From the NCBI GenBank assembly GCA_005800655.1, contig SYEV01000011.1, positions 1-36,198 on the forward strand: a DNA stretch of 36,198 nt. The letters are read 5' to 3'. A program made the position numbers and the translations under genes. Positions 8,895-17,418 of this stretch are shown here, in pieces. This stretch comes from Bacteroidota bacterium. Its GTDB lineage: Bacteria > Bacteroidota > Bacteroidia > Chitinophagales > Chitinophagaceae. The notes under the pieces are model-generated. The model worked only from the letters and a program-made list of their open reading frames with translations, was not told where the DNA came from and did not search any database. Position 1 is the stretch's first letter; each line of letters opens with the position of its first letter.

Positions 8895-10394
8895 ATGAGC
8901 ATTAAAAAAGCGATCCTATTATTTGTGTTTTTACCAAGTTTTTGCATTGCACAAACCAAAAAGCTAATTACCAAAAGCAAAACGAGTGCTGTTGTTAATA
9001 AGCCAGCAGTAAATGCTCAAGGCCACAGCATACAGATTAGCCTAAAACCATACCAAAACACCAAAATATATATTGGTACGAACTATGGCAACTCTCGTGT
9101 ACTTGCCGATTCTGCTATCTTAAATGACAAAAGTGAGGGTGTTTTTGAGTCTTCTAAAAAATTGACACCGGGGATCTATTTTGTGGTATCACCCAAATAT
9201 GCCATCTTATTTGATTTTTTGGTGGATGAAAATCAAAAATTTAAAATTATTGCAGACACCACCAATTTAACAGATGTTACTATTATTGGATCGAAAGAAA
9301 ATGAAATTTTTAAAAATTATTCGAAATCGATGAATGACATTGGTGCGCAGTTAGGTGAGATTGAAAAAGCATTCAAATCAGCAATCAATGCAGGTGATTC
9401 AACAACACTGGTCAATAAATACAACGACAAGAAAAAAGAGTTGAACGATAACCGCCAAGCAATTATGAAGGGGCAGCCGAATTCGATGACTGCTTATTTT
9501 TTAAATGTAATGCAACGCCCTGATGCGCCAGCGATTCCAATAGTGAATGGCAAAGCGGATTCTACCTATCCTTTTTATTATGTAAAAAATCACTTTTGGG
9601 ATAATGTCGTGTTCAATGATAACCGATTAGTAAGAACACCCTTTTTTGAAGCTAAGCTTGATGATTATTTTAAAAATTATGTTCCCCGTGAACCGGATTC
9701 AATTATTGAGGAAGTACAATACATGTTAACCGTTGCAAAAACCGGAAATGAAATTTATCCATTTTTACTTTTTAAATTTACGAATAAATATATAAGCCCT
9801 GAGTTCATGGGTCAGGACAAAGTGTTCCTACATATTTATCAAAACTTTTTTGCTAAAGGGGATACTGTTTTATTGAACGAGGCTTCAAAAAAATCAATCA
9901 CTGAGCGCGCGTATAGTATGATGGCCAACCAACTTGGTTTAGCCGCGCCCCCATTAGTTATCAATGATATAAATGATAAAAAAATATCTTTATACGATAT
10001 CGTTTCTCCTTATACTTTTGTTGCATTTTGGGACCCTACTTGCAGCCACTGTAAAGTGGAGATTCCAAGAGTGGATTCTTTTTATAAAGCTATTTGGAGC
10101 AAGCTAAATGTAAAAATACTTTCAGTCAACATTAATTTTAAAGAATTAGCAGGTTGGAAAACTTTTATAAAAGAAAATAAATTAGCAGGTTGGATACATG
10201 CTTACCAAACCGAAGCTGATTTAAATAAAGAAATTCAACAAGGCAAACCTACCACCATTCGTCAATTATACGATGTTTTTAAAACGCCTACCTTTTATTT
10301 ACTTGATGCAAGTAAAAAAATTATTGCCAAAAATTTAAGTATTGAACAGTTCAATGATTTTTTGGTCAATACCAGCAATAAAAAAGCGCCTTAA
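8895..10394 (+). CDS. Secreted TlpA-like thiol-disulfide oxidoreductase with N-terminal DUF4369/DUF5106-like region
   Basis: The 499-residue protein has a signal peptide (MSIKKAILLFVFLPSFCIAQ). Residues about 45-150 resemble the beta-rich DUF4369-type domain, 150-340 look like the helical DUF5106-type region, and 350-495 form an AhpC/TSA-TlpA thioredoxin fold. The active site is DPTCSHCKVEIP with Cys383 and Cys386. Such proteins act in the periplasm, commonly in disulfide reduction, cytochrome c maturation or stress defence; no partner genes are adjacent. Its stop codon lies inside a palindrome that also ends the convergent metF. Domain names for the N-terminal parts are from memory of the family layout. 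Confidence 0.85.
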   Translation: MSIKKAILLFVFLPSFCIAQTKKLITKSKTSAVVNKPAVNAQGHSIQISLKPYQNTKIYIGTNYGNSRVLADSAILNDKSEGVFESSKKLTPGIYFVVSPKYAILFDFLVDENQKFKIIADTTNLTDVTIIGSKENEIFKNYSKSMNDIGAQLGEIEKAFKSAINAGDSTTLVNKYNDKKKELNDNRQAIMKGQPNSMTAYFLNVMQRPDAPAIPIVNGKADSTYPFYYVKNHFWDNVVFNDNRLVRTPFFEAKLDDYFKNYVPREPDSIIEEVQYMLTVAKTGNEIYPFLLFKFTNKYISPEFMGQDKVFLHIYQNFFAKGDTVLLNEASKKSITERAYSMMANQLGLAAPPLVINDINDKKISLYDIVSPYTFVAFWDPTCSHCKVEIPRVDSFYKAIWSKLNVKILSVNINFKELAGWKTFIKENKLAGWIHAYQTEADLNKEIQQGKPTTIRQLYDVFKTPTFYLLDASKKIIAKNLSIEQFNDFLVNTSNKKAP

Positions 10395-10406
10395 TTAAGG
10401 CGCTTT
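10383..10406 (-). terminator. Palindromic terminator for metF, overlapping the end of the convergent gene
   Basis: A perfect 24-base palindrome with arms built on AAAGCGCC/GGCGCTTT. On the minus strand it is followed by a run of T, as expected for a rho-independent terminator of metF. On the plus strand the T-run is only three bases, so termination there is probably weaker. It contains the last three sense codons and the stop of the thioredoxin-like gene. Confidence 0.75.
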
Positions 10407-10431
10407 GAATTAGTTGTGTAAGACTATTTTA

Positions 10432-11385
10432 CTAAAATACAGCAGCAACTACATCTTTCACCACTTTTGGTTTTCCTAAAGTGTAGTAGTGTAATACCGG
10501 TACGCCAGCGGCTTTTAACTCCTTACTTTGTTGTATCAACCATTCTGTTCCTACCTGCTCACAAGCCTCATCGGTAGTGGCAGCCAACATTGCATTAGAT
10601 AAATCAGACGGTATATCTACATAAAAAATATTAGGTAAAATAGTCAACTGCTTTTTATTGGTGATGGGTTTTAAGCCCGGTATGATGGGAACATTAATGC
10701 CAATGCTTCTGCAAGCATCCACATATTCAAAATATTTTTTATTATCAAAAAACATTTGTGTCATGATATATTGTGCACCCGCATCTACCTTTTCTTTTGC
10801 TTTTTGTAAATCAAATTCCATACTTGGCGCTTCAAAATGTTTTTCTGGATAGCCCGAAACGCCCATACAAAAATTACTCTTACTACCATTAATAATATCC
10901 TTATCCAAATAGATACCATTATTTAATCCAACGACTTGCTTTAATAATTCAATGGCTTGTTTGTTCCCATTGTGTTCCGGCACAAAAGTTTTTTGTCCTT
11001 TCTCTGCATCTCCTCTTAATACCAATACATTATCAATACCTAAAAATTGTAAATCAATTAATGCATCTTCCGTTTCTCTTTTTGAAAATCCACCACAAAT
11101 AATATGCGGCACTGCATCTACATTATAATGATTCATAATTGCCGCACAAATTCCTACGGTACCCGGGCGTTTACGTACATCTACTTTTTCCTCCACACCA
11201 GCTGCGTTAGTGCGAATAATCGTTTCGCTTCGATGATAGGTGACATTAATCCAAGAAGGCTTAAACTCCATCAGTGGATCTAAGTGCTCATAAATGTAAG
11301 CGATGGTTTTTCCTTTTAAAGGGGGTAATACTTCAAAGGATACTAGGGTGTCTTTTGCTTTTGCTAAATGTTCAATTACCTGCAT
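10432..11385 (-). CDS. metF: 5,10-methylenetetrahydrofolate reductase
   Basis: This is a 317-residue single-domain MetF TIM barrel. The conserved N-terminal VSFEVLPP segment carries the catalytic Glu, WINVTYHR and LVLRGD follow, and ICGGFSKRE and MTQMFFD are typical later signatures. It reduces methylene-THF to methyl-THF with an FAD cofactor, feeding methionine synthesis in the cytoplasm. A TTG at 11394 could extend it by three codons, but that TTG is the end of the TATTTTTG promoter element, so I place the start at the ATG at 11385. It is divergent from lptB and ends in a strong palindrome. No riboswitch is visible in the short upstream gap. Confidence 0.95.
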   Translation of the reverse strand: MQVIEHLAKAKDTLVSFEVLPPLKGKTIAYIYEHLDPLMEFKPSWINVTYHRSETIIRTNAAGVEEKVDVRKRPGTVGICAAIMNHYNVDAVPHIICGGFSKRETEDALIDLQFLGIDNVLVLRGDAEKGQKTFVPEHNGNKQAIELLKQVVGLNNGIYLDKDIINGSKSNFCMGVSGYPEKHFEAPSMEFDLQKAKEKVDAGAQYIMTQMFFDNKKYFEYVDACRSIGINVPIIPGLKPITNKKQLTILPNIFYVDIPSDLSNAMLAATTDEACEQVGTEWLIQQSKELKAAGVPVLHYYTLGKPKVVKDVVAAVF

Positions 11386-11391
11386 AGTGTA

Positions 11392-11399
11392 CAAAAATA
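11392..11399 (-). promoter_or_regulatory. -7 promoter element for metF
   Basis: On the minus strand this reads TATTTTTG, six bases from the metF ATG. It predicts an almost leaderless mRNA and rules out the TTG at 11394 as a start. Confidence 0.55.
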
Positions 11400-11441
11400 G
11401 TTAATATTAGTTTCCAATGAGTCAAATCCTATATTTCCCCT

Positions 11442-11449
11442 TATTTTTG
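11442..11449 (+). promoter_or_regulatory. -7 promoter element for lptB
   Basis: TATTTTTG, an exact TAnnTTTG match, 14 bases before the GTG start at 11464 and divergent from the metF promoter 43 bases away. No TTG at the expected -33 spacing. Confidence 0.5.
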
Positions 11450-11463
11450 TATAAATATACATC

Positions 11464-12231
11464 GTGATACTCGCTATACATACTGACAAATTAATTAAAC
11501 AATATAAGGGCCGCAAAGTAGTGGACAATGTGAGTATTTCGGTAAAGCAAGGGGAGATTGTAGGACTATTGGGACCGAATGGGGCCGGAAAAACGACTAC
11601 TTTTTATATGGTCGTAGGATTAATTGCACCCGATGAAGGCCGCGTCTTTTTAAATGATGAAGATATTACCAAGCTCCCTATGTATAAACGTGCACAAATG
11701 GGCCTGGGTTATTTACCACAGGAAGCAAGTGTGTTTCGAAAATTATCAGTCGCTGATAATATTATGGCTGTTTTAGAAATGACCAAATTAACAAAAGGCG
11801 AAAGAGAACATAAATTAGAATCTCTTTTAGATGAATTTAATTTACACCAGGTCCGAAATAATTTTGGAGATAGTTTAAGCGGTGGCGAACGTCGTCGTAC
11901 CGAAATTGCACGCGCATTATCGGTGGATCCTAAATTTATTTTATTAGACGAACCCTTTGCTGGCGTAGATCCTATCGCTGTTGAAGATATTCAATCTGTC
12001 GTAGCTCGATTAAAATTAAAAGACATTGGTATTTTAATAACGGATCATAATGTGAATGAAACATTATCCATTTGCGATCGTGCTTATTTATTAATTGAAG
12101 GAAAAATATTTAAACATGGTAGCGCTGAAGAGTTAGCAGATGATGAACAAGTGCGCCGATTGTATTTAGGAACCAACTTTGAATTAAAACGCAAGGATTG
12201 GATTATTGAGATGGGTAATAAACCTAAATAA
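11464..12231 (+). CDS. lptB: LPS export ABC transporter ATP-binding protein
   Basis: The 255-residue ATPase has Walker A GPNGAGKT (37-44), a Q-loop in [10 protein letters not shown], the signature LSGGE (138-142), Walker B with DE at 162-163 ([11 protein letters not shown]) and the H-loop in [29 protein letters not shown] and the [14 protein letters not shown] form are characteristic of LptB, the motor that drives lipopolysaccharide from the inner membrane through LptFGC and the Lpt bridge. The start is a GTG, as no ATG is in frame nearby and the promoter lies just upstream. The partner lptFG and lptC genes are not in this window, which is usual for Bacteroidota. Confidence 0.92.
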   Translation: MILAIHTDKLIKQYKGRKVVDNVSISVKQGEIVGLLGPNGAGKTTTFYMVVGLIAPDEGRVFLNDEDITKLPMYKRAQMGLGYLPQEASVFRKLSVADNIMAVLEMTKLTKGEREHKLESLLDEFNLHQVRNNFGDSLSGGERRRTEIARALSVDPKFILLDEPFAGVDPIAVEDIQSVVARLKLKDIGILITDHNVNETLSICDRAYLLIEGKIFKHGSAEELADDEQVRRLYLGTNFELKRKDWIIEMGNKPK

Positions 12232-12309
12232 AAGTCCCAAAGCTTCCCTACTAAAGCTGCCCTTATTACTTAATTTATTAAAGCGTATAGTGTATATTGT
12301 GACACAGCT

Positions 12310-13824
12310 ATGAAGATTTTCAGCCCCGCACTGTCAAGATTGGCTCGTTTCCGTTACTGGCATATCGAGCATTGGGTAAATAACCCCATTGCAGCGCAGC
12401 GTGAGGTATTACAAGATTTAATTACCCACGGCCAATACACGCAGTTTGGAAGAAAGTACCAGTTTGCAAATATCTTCAACATTCGAACATTTAAACAAAC
12501 AGTGCCTATTCATGAGTACCATGATATGAAACCCTATATTGACCAAGTCATGGAGGGCGAGGATTCTGTATTATGGAATACCCCCGTAAAATGGTTTGCT
12601 AAAAGTAGCGGAACGACCAGCGAGAAAAGTAAGTTTATTCCCCTAACCGAAGAAAGCATTCAGGACAATCATTTTCAAGGATCAAAAGATGTATTGGCAT
12701 TGTATTACAAAGCAATGCCTGAAAGTGATTTACTTACGGGTAAGGGCTTGATTATTGGAGGAAGTCATCAAGTGCATCCCATTAAAGAAGATATTCAATA
12801 TGGCGATTTAAGTGCTGTGTTATTACAAAACTCTCCTTTTTGGGCTGGCTTAATTCGCACACCCGAGTTGTCCATTGCATTAATGGATGAGTGGGAAGCA
12901 AAGATTGAAAGCTTAGCGCAAAGTACCATTAACGAAGATGTCACTTCCATCGCAGGTGTTCCAACCTGGACACTGGTGTTGTTAAAAAGAATTCTTGAGC
13001 TGACGGGGAAAAAATCAATTAAAGAAGTATGGCCAAATTTTGAATTATATATACATGGTGGTGTCTCCTTTACCCCTTACAAAGAACAGTTTAAAAAAAT
13101 TATTGGTGCTGATTGTAATTATTTAGAAATATATAATGCAAGTGAAGGTTTTTTTGCAGCGCAGGATAATGTTAAAGAAGAAGGCATGTTATTGTTTTTG
13201 GAACATGGCATTTTTTATGAATTCATGCCTATTGAAGAATATGGTAAGGAGCAGCCCTTGACTGTTGGATTAAATAAAGTGGTCGTGGGAAAAAATTATG
13301 CAATTGTGATTAGTACCAATGGTGGATTGTGGCGCTACTTAGTAGGAGACACGATTCAATTTACTAATATTGCGCCTTACCGAATTAAAGTGAGTGGTAG
13401 GTTAAAACAATTTATAAATGCATTTGGGGAAGAATTAATTGCAGATAATAGTGATAAAGCCATGAGTGAGGCCTGTGCTAGCTTTGGTGTTGCTATCAGA
13501 GAATATACTGCAGCCCCAATATATATGTCTGACAATACTTCAGGTGCGCATGAATGGCTAATTGAATTTGAAAACGAACCTGCGGATTTACACGCTTTTA
13601 CTATTGCCCTTGATAATAATTTAAAAGCAGCCAATAGCGACTATGAAGCAAAGCGCCATAAAGATATTGCATTAGGCATGCCTCAAATTACTAGCGTTAA
13701 AAAAGGATGTTTTCATACTTGGTTAAAACAAAAGGGGAAATTAGGCGGACAACATAAAGTGCCTAGATTATCTAATGAACGTCATTTTATTGAAGAAATA
13801 AAAAAAGTGAATCAGACGTTATAA
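12310..13824 (+). CDS. GH3 auxin-responsive promoter family acyl-adenylating enzyme
   Basis: The 504-residue protein matches the GH3 adenylate-forming fold: KSSGTTSEKSKFIPLT carries the ATP-phosphate loop, YNASEGFF is the equivalent of the A5 motif, and GGLWRYLVGDTIQFT contains the conserved Asp that binds ribose; a KVSGRLKQFINAFGEEL stretch marks the hinge to the C-terminal domain. Plant GH3 enzymes join jasmonate or auxin to amino acids through an acyl adenylate. Bacterial members are common in Bacteroidota but their substrates are mostly unknown. It leads a tight operon with a small membrane protein (gap 9 bases) and fabG, which suggests a fatty-acid-like or polyketide-like acyl substrate; that link is inference. 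Confidence 0.88.
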   Translation: MKIFSPALSRLARFRYWHIEHWVNNPIAAQREVLQDLITHGQYTQFGRKYQFANIFNIRTFKQTVPIHEYHDMKPYIDQVMEGEDSVLWNTPVKWFAKSSGTTSEKSKFIPLTEESIQDNHFQGSKDVLALYYKAMPESDLLTGKGLIIGGSHQVHPIKEDIQYGDLSAVLLQNSPFWAGLIRTPELSIALMDEWEAKIESLAQSTINEDVTSIAGVPTWTLVLLKRILELTGKKSIKEVWPNFELYIHGGVSFTPYKEQFKKIIGADCNYLEIYNASEGFFAAQDNVKEEGMLLFLEHGIFYEFMPIEEYGKEQPLTVGLNKVVVGKNYAIVISTNGGLWRYLVGDTIQFTNIAPYRIKVSGRLKQFINAFGEELIADNSDKAMSEACASFGVAIREYTAAPIYMSDNTSGAHEWLIEFENEPADLHAFTIALDNNLKAANSDYEAKRHKDIALGMPQITSVKKGCFHTWLKQKGKLGGQHKVPRLSNERHFIEEIKKVNQTL

Positions 13825-13833
13825 AATAAATAC

Positions 13834-14043
13834 ATGACTGAAATATTGGGTTGGGTAGCAACCGCATTGGTATTATTATCATTTACCATTCAGGACATGC
13901 GCAGATTAAGAATAGTGAATATGTTGGGTTGCATATTATGGATAGGATACGGTTTTATTTTAATGATCAAACCCGTTATCTTTGTAAATGTGAGTATATT
14001 AATTATTCATAGTTATTGGTTGATTAAAAATAAAAGCGCATGA
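13834..14043 (+). CDS. Small integral membrane protein, YgjV-like
   Basis: A 69-residue protein with two to three hydrophobic helices: ILGWVATALVLLSF near the N-terminus, then a short polar stretch (QDMRRLRIVN) and MLGCILWIGYGFILMIK plus a final VNVSILIIHSYWLI. The pattern of helix, arginine-rich turn and NxxGCxLW resembles the YgjV-like inner-membrane family, but the protein is short and I cannot assign function. It starts 9 bases after the GH3-like gene, and its stop overlaps the fabG start in an ATGA junction, so translation of the three genes is probably coupled. Confidence 0.7.
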   Translation: MTEILGWVATALVLLSFTIQDMRRLRIVNMLGCILWIGYGFILMIKPVIFVNVSILIIHSYWLIKNKSA

Positions 14044-14795
14044 AACTATTAACAGGAAAAGTAGCAATTGTAACCGGTGCGGCACGTGGCATTGGTGCAG
14101 CAATCGCATTAAAATTAGCAGAACAAGGAGCAAATATTGCATTTACTTACGTAAGTGATAGTAGCGCTGAAAAAGCTGTTGCACTTGAACAAGAAATAAT
14201 AAGCCTTGGCGTAAAAGCAAAAGCTTATCAAACCAACGCAGGTGATTTTGTAGCATGTGAAACTTTCGTCAATACAGTATTAGCTGAATTTGGTGCGATT
14301 GATATTTGTGTAAATAATGCGGGAATTTCAAAGGATAACTTATTATTAAGAATGACTGCAGATCAGTGGGATGAAGTGATGAACACGAATCTAAAAAGTG
14401 TTTTCAATATGACTAAACAAGTCATTAGACCCATGATGAAAGCAAAATCTGGAAGTATTATTAATATGAGTTCTATTATTGGTATTCGTGGTAATGCGGG
14501 GCAAAGTAGTTACGCTGCAAGCAAAGCGGGCATTATTGGTTTTACTAAATCAATCGCTCTTGAATTAGGTAGCCGTAATATTAGATGTAATGCCATTGCC
14601 CCTGGATTTGTGGAAACAGATATGACCCATTATTTAAATGAAGGGGAAGCAGGGAAAGCCTTTTTGGATAAAATACCTTTAGGTCGTTTTGGTAAAGCAG
14701 AAGAAATCGCCAACACCACTTTATTTTTAGCAAGTGATTTAAGTAGTTATATCACAGGTCAAGTAATTAGTACTTGTGGGGGATTGAATATTTAA
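14040..14795 (+). CDS. fabG: 3-oxoacyl-[acyl-carrier-protein] reductase
   Basis: The 251-residue classical SDR has the cofactor motif TGAARGIG (12-19), NNAG (92-95), and catalytic Ser145, Tyr158 and Lys162 (SSYAASKAG). PLGRFGKAEEIANTTLFLAS and the ITGQVISTCGGLNI ending are typical FabG signatures. The enzyme reduces 3-ketoacyl-ACP with NADPH in fatty-acid elongation. Placement in a GH3 operon, rather than in a fab cluster, leaves open a special role. Its start overlaps the preceding stop by 4 bases, and a strong hairpin follows it. Confidence 0.92.
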   Translation: MKLLTGKVAIVTGAARGIGAAIALKLAEQGANIAFTYVSDSSAEKAVALEQEIISLGVKAKAYQTNAGDFVACETFVNTVLAEFGAIDICVNNAGISKDNLLLRMTADQWDEVMNTNLKSVFNMTKQVIRPMMKAKSGSIINMSSIIGIRGNAGQSSYAASKAGIIGFTKSIALELGSRNIRCNAIAPGFVETDMTHYLNEGEAGKAFLDKIPLGRFGKAEEIANTTLFLASDLSSYITGQVISTCGGLNI

Positions 14796-14825
14796 AATGG
14801 ATTAGCGTATGAAGCGCTTTGCAAT

Positions 14826-14861
14826 AAAAAAGGAGTCCCGATAAATCGGGACTCCTTTTTT
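14826..14861. terminator. Bidirectional rho-independent terminator between fabG and adk
   Basis: An inverted repeat with arms AAAAAAGGAGTCCCG and CGGGACTCCTTTTTT around a six-base loop. A-runs and T-runs flank both sides, so it can terminate fabG on the plus strand and adk on the minus strand. Confidence 0.9.
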
Positions 14862-14883
14862 GTTACTTATATAATACAATGAA

Positions 14884-15459
14884 TTAAATTCTTGCGTCTA
14901 TTTCTTTTTTCAAATCCGCATAAATGCTTTCTACCGTACCCTCCCCTTTTATAGATACTACTTTATCAAACTGCGCATAGTACTTTTCAACTGCTGCAGT
15001 TTTATCATGGTATTCCTGAATTCGAGCACGAATAACGGTTTCATTCGTATCATCACTACGACCCGATGTAGCACCTCGTCCTAATAATCTTTTTACCAAT
15101 TCCTCTTCGGCCACTTCTAATGCCAATACGATATTAATTTCACTTGACTTTTCCTTTAATAAAGCATCCAATGCAACACATTGTGCAGCAGTTCTTGGGA
15201 AGCCATCAAATAAAAAACCGGTTGCTCCTGGATTTGCATCTATAAAATTACCCACCATGCCAATCACCACCGCATCCGGTACTAATTGACCCTGATCCAT
15301 GAAGTTTTTTGCTTCTAATCCCAAAGGGGTTTGATGCGTTATTTCAGATCTTAATAAATTGCCAGTAGAAAGATGTTTTAAGCCAAACGCTGCAATAATG
15401 TTTTCACTTTGAGTGCCCTTGCCGCTACCGGGGGGGCCGAATAAGATTAAATTGAACAT
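14884..15459 (-). CDS. adk: Adenylate kinase, short form
   Basis: The 191-residue kinase has the P-loop GPPGSGKGT (8-16), the AMP-site segments LSTGNLLRSE and FLFDGFPRT, and a short lid (LGRGATSGRSDDTNE) without zinc cysteines. It interconverts ATP + AMP and 2 ADP in the cytoplasm. The length and lid type are usual for Bacteroidota. A TATATTTG promoter element lies 21 bases upstream, and the gene ends at a bidirectional terminator shared with fabG. Confidence 0.96.
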   Translation of the reverse strand: MFNLILFGPPGSGKGTQSENIIAAFGLKHLSTGNLLRSEITHQTPLGLEAKNFMDQGQLVPDAVVIGMVGNFIDANPGATGFLFDGFPRTAAQCVALDALLKEKSSEINIVLALEVAEEELVKRLLGRGATSGRSDDTNETVIRARIQEYHDKTAAVEKYYAQFDKVVSIKGEGTVESIYADLKKEIDARI

Positions 15460-15480
15460 GCTAAATAGTTAGGGTGCCAA

Positions 15481-15488
15481 CAAATATA
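15481..15488 (-). promoter_or_regulatory. -7 promoter element for adk
   Basis: On the minus strand this reads TATATTTG. A TTGACT lies 23 bases further upstream, slightly longer than the usual spacing for the -33 element. Confidence 0.5.
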
Positions 15489-15556
15489 CACAACTCGCCT
15501 AAAATTTTAGTCAACAAAAACGAAAAAACTAAACAATTTATCTGAATGCTTGTTAG

Positions 15557-15564
15557 TATTTTTG
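15557..15564 (+). promoter_or_regulatory. -7 promoter element for msrB
   Basis: TATTTTTG, an exact TAnnTTTG match, 17 bases before the ATG at 15582. It lies inside the reading frame that would start at the ATG at 15546, which argues for the downstream start. Confidence 0.5.
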
Positions 15565-15581
15565 TAACTACAATCACGTCT

Positions 15582-16094
15582 ATGTATAAATTACTTTTTT
15601 TATTACTATTGATCAGTCAAACCGCTTGTTCACAAACCAGCAATAAAGCCAATACAAAAAACAATACCATGTCTAAAAACATTTATTATTCTACCACCAA
15701 TAAGGAAAAGGTCGTTGTCCCTGATAGTGTTTGGAAGCAAATATTATCGCCTGAGGTTTATGCTGTTGCTAGACAAAAAGGGACCGAGCGTCCTTTCACA
15801 AGTCCTTTTGAAACCTCTAAGGAAGTAGGTACTTATCATTGTGTTGCCTGTGGTAATCCCTTATTTAAAAGCGATACCAAGTTTGATAGCGGTTGTGGTT
15901 GGCCTAGTTTTTTTGATCCAATTGCCAAAGGTGCCATTATATATACACCTGATAATACCCACGGTATGACACGGACCGAAGTGCAATGCGGAAAATGTAA
16001 AGCACATTTAGGACATGTGTTTGAAGATGGACCGCCACCGACTGGCTTACGTTATTGTATTAACGGTGTGGTTTTGGCCTTGGAGAAAAAATAA
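15582..16094 (+). CDS. msrB: Peptide-methionine (R)-S-oxide reductase, exported lipoprotein form
   Basis: Starting at the ATG at 15582 gives 170 residues with a short hydrophobic leader ([18 protein letters not shown]) and a lipobox-like Cys16, so it is probably a lipid-anchored periplasmic protein. The MsrB domain is complete: zinc pairs Cys87/Cys90 and Cys136/Cys139, SGCGWPSFF with Cys105, and catalytic Cys159 in [11 protein letters not shown]. It reduces methionine-R-sulfoxide in oxidised envelope proteins. An upstream ATG at 15546 would place 12 residues before the leader and lies before the promoter element, so I reject it. Its last 43 bases overlap the convergent transporter gene. Confidence 0.93.
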   Translation: MYKLLFLLLLISQTACSQTSNKANTKNNTMSKNIYYSTTNKEKVVVPDSVWKQILSPEVYAVARQKGTERPFTSPFETSKEVGTYHCVACGNPLFKSDTKFDSGCGWPSFFDPIAKGAIIYTPDNTHGMTRTEVQCGKCKAHLGHVFEDGPPPTGLRYCINGVVLALEKK

Positions 16095-17314
16095 TACATC
16101 GCGTAAAGTGTGATAAAAACACCAACGAAGGAAAGTATCATTACACTTTGTGAAAAAAACTGGGTCCACTTTATTTGTAAACTCATGCCTTCTTTCATAA
16201 GCATAACGCTTACGCTTCCCACATAGCCCACCGCGTCGGCCACATAAATAAAGAAACCCGCATTGCCCTTCATGGAAAAAGCAGCTATCAATCGATCAAA
16301 GAAAATGGAATTGAAGGGTATGTAAACCAAGTATAGCCCAAGCCCTACCCAAATCATCCACCAAAAAGGGTCTAATAATTGTTGTGTAAAATAATAGGTG
16401 GAAACACCTGCTAATATAAAGCCCAACAAAATAAAAATATGTGCGACCATTAAGGCCTTAAAACTATTTTTAATAAAAACAACCGCGCCAATGATCACTA
16501 AAATAAAAATAGTGATGGGGATTTCGGTTTGGGTGAAAATTGCTGGCTTTGAACCATAGCCCATTTCCTTCCACATATCTGCTGAAAAATTATCTCGTAT
16601 ATCTCTGAAGATAGTAGCGAATAAATAAATCGCTACAAAAGCGATAATGCCTGGTAAATATTGTTTTAATAATTGCTTACGATCTAATGCAGTCATAGGT
16701 ATGCGCTTGGTTCTGAGAGCTTCATCTTCTGCAGAAGGTGGCGGTACTTTTTCTAAACCATACACACAAATAATTAATGGAACTGCGAATACCAGTCCAG
16801 TAAAAAAGGGAATCCAAAATTCGGTAATATGATATTGGGCCATTAACCAAGCACCGACTGACTTTACCCAACCGGAGGAAAAGATAAAACTCACCGCTAA
16901 TGCAGCACCAATAAAATCGGTGCTTTTGCGTCCTTCTACATAGGAAAAAACAACGCCCCATAACATGCCCAACGGGAATCCATTTAAAAATAAAAAGATA
17001 ACATTATAAGGTGCAGGTACAATAGCAAATAACAACCAAGCCATCCAAGCAACACCGGTGAGTAAAAAAATAATTTTATAGCGATTTACTTTTTGTAATC
17101 CTGAAATAAATTTAATACCATAAAACTTGGCTAATAAATAACCTAACATTTGACTAATCACAAGCGCCGTCTTAAATGCAATGGGGCCAAAGCTAAGTCC
17201 ATCAAAAGTGCAAACCGTAAATGATTTTCTGAAACCAAAAATAAATACATAGGTACCAAAGGATACAAGGGCAGCGTATAGTGCAATAGATTTATCTTTT
17301 GACAGTAAGGGCAT
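16052..17314 (-). CDS. DUF5690 family multi-pass membrane protein, MFS-like
   Basis: The 420-residue protein has about twelve hydrophobic segments with MFS-like architecture. The N-terminus ([20 protein letters not shown]) and [19 protein letters not shown] match the DUF5690 family as I recall it, a Bacteroidota group annotated only as putative transporters. The central polar linker (about 205-235) separates two six-helix halves. Substrate is unknown and no neighbour gives a clue. It has a TAAATTTG promoter element 57 bases upstream and overlaps convergent msrB by 43 bases at its 3' end. Confidence 0.8.
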   Translation of the reverse strand: MPLLSKDKSIALYAALVSFGTYVFIFGFRKSFTVCTFDGLSFGPIAFKTALVISQMLGYLLAKFYGIKFISGLQKVNRYKIIFLLTGVAWMAWLLFAIVPAPYNVIFLFLNGFPLGMLWGVVFSYVEGRKSTDFIGAALAVSFIFSSGWVKSVGAWLMAQYHITEFWIPFFTGLVFAVPLIICVYGLEKVPPPSAEDEALRTKRIPMTALDRKQLLKQYLPGIIAFVAIYLFATIFRDIRDNFSADMWKEMGYGSKPAIFTQTEIPITIFILVIIGAVVFIKNSFKALMVAHIFILLGFILAGVSTYYFTQQLLDPFWWMIWVGLGLYLVYIPFNSIFFDRLIAAFSMKGNAGFFIYVADAVGYVGSVSVMLMKEGMSLQIKWTQFFSQSVMILSFVGVFITLYAMYYFFSKAKTTPLIQ

Positions 17315-17371
17315 ATGATTCTTTGTTTACGGGTGGTAGTGCCAGCTTTATTGAAGGCCTTTTCCGGTAAC

Positions 17372-17379
17372 CAAATTTA
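17372..17379 (-). promoter_or_regulatory. Possible -7 element for the DUF5690 gene
   Basis: On the minus strand this reads TAAATTTG, an exact TAnnTTTG match, 57 bases before the ATG. It is adjacent to a 14-base palindrome in the same divergent gap. Confidence 0.4.
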
Positions 17380-17383
17380 CATT

Positions 17384-17397
17384 TTATACATGTATAA
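17384..17397. promoter_or_regulatory. Perfect 14-base palindrome in divergent intergenic region
   Basis: TTATACATGTATAA is self-complementary and lies between the DUF5690 and glycosyltransferase genes. It could be an operator for a dimeric regulator. AT-rich palindromes of this size also occur by chance, so this is weak. Confidence 0.25.
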
Positions 17398-17418
17398 TAA
17401 TGACTAAATTAGTGCTTT

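Noticed and set aside
11386-11463. Possible SAM or other riboswitch between metF and lptB
   Set aside because: The gap is only 78 bases, metF appears nearly leaderless, and no conserved aptamer-like stem is visible.
12232-12309. TATATTGT as promoter of the GH3 operon
   Set aside because: It departs from TAnnTTTG in the last bases and has no -33 partner; too weak to call.
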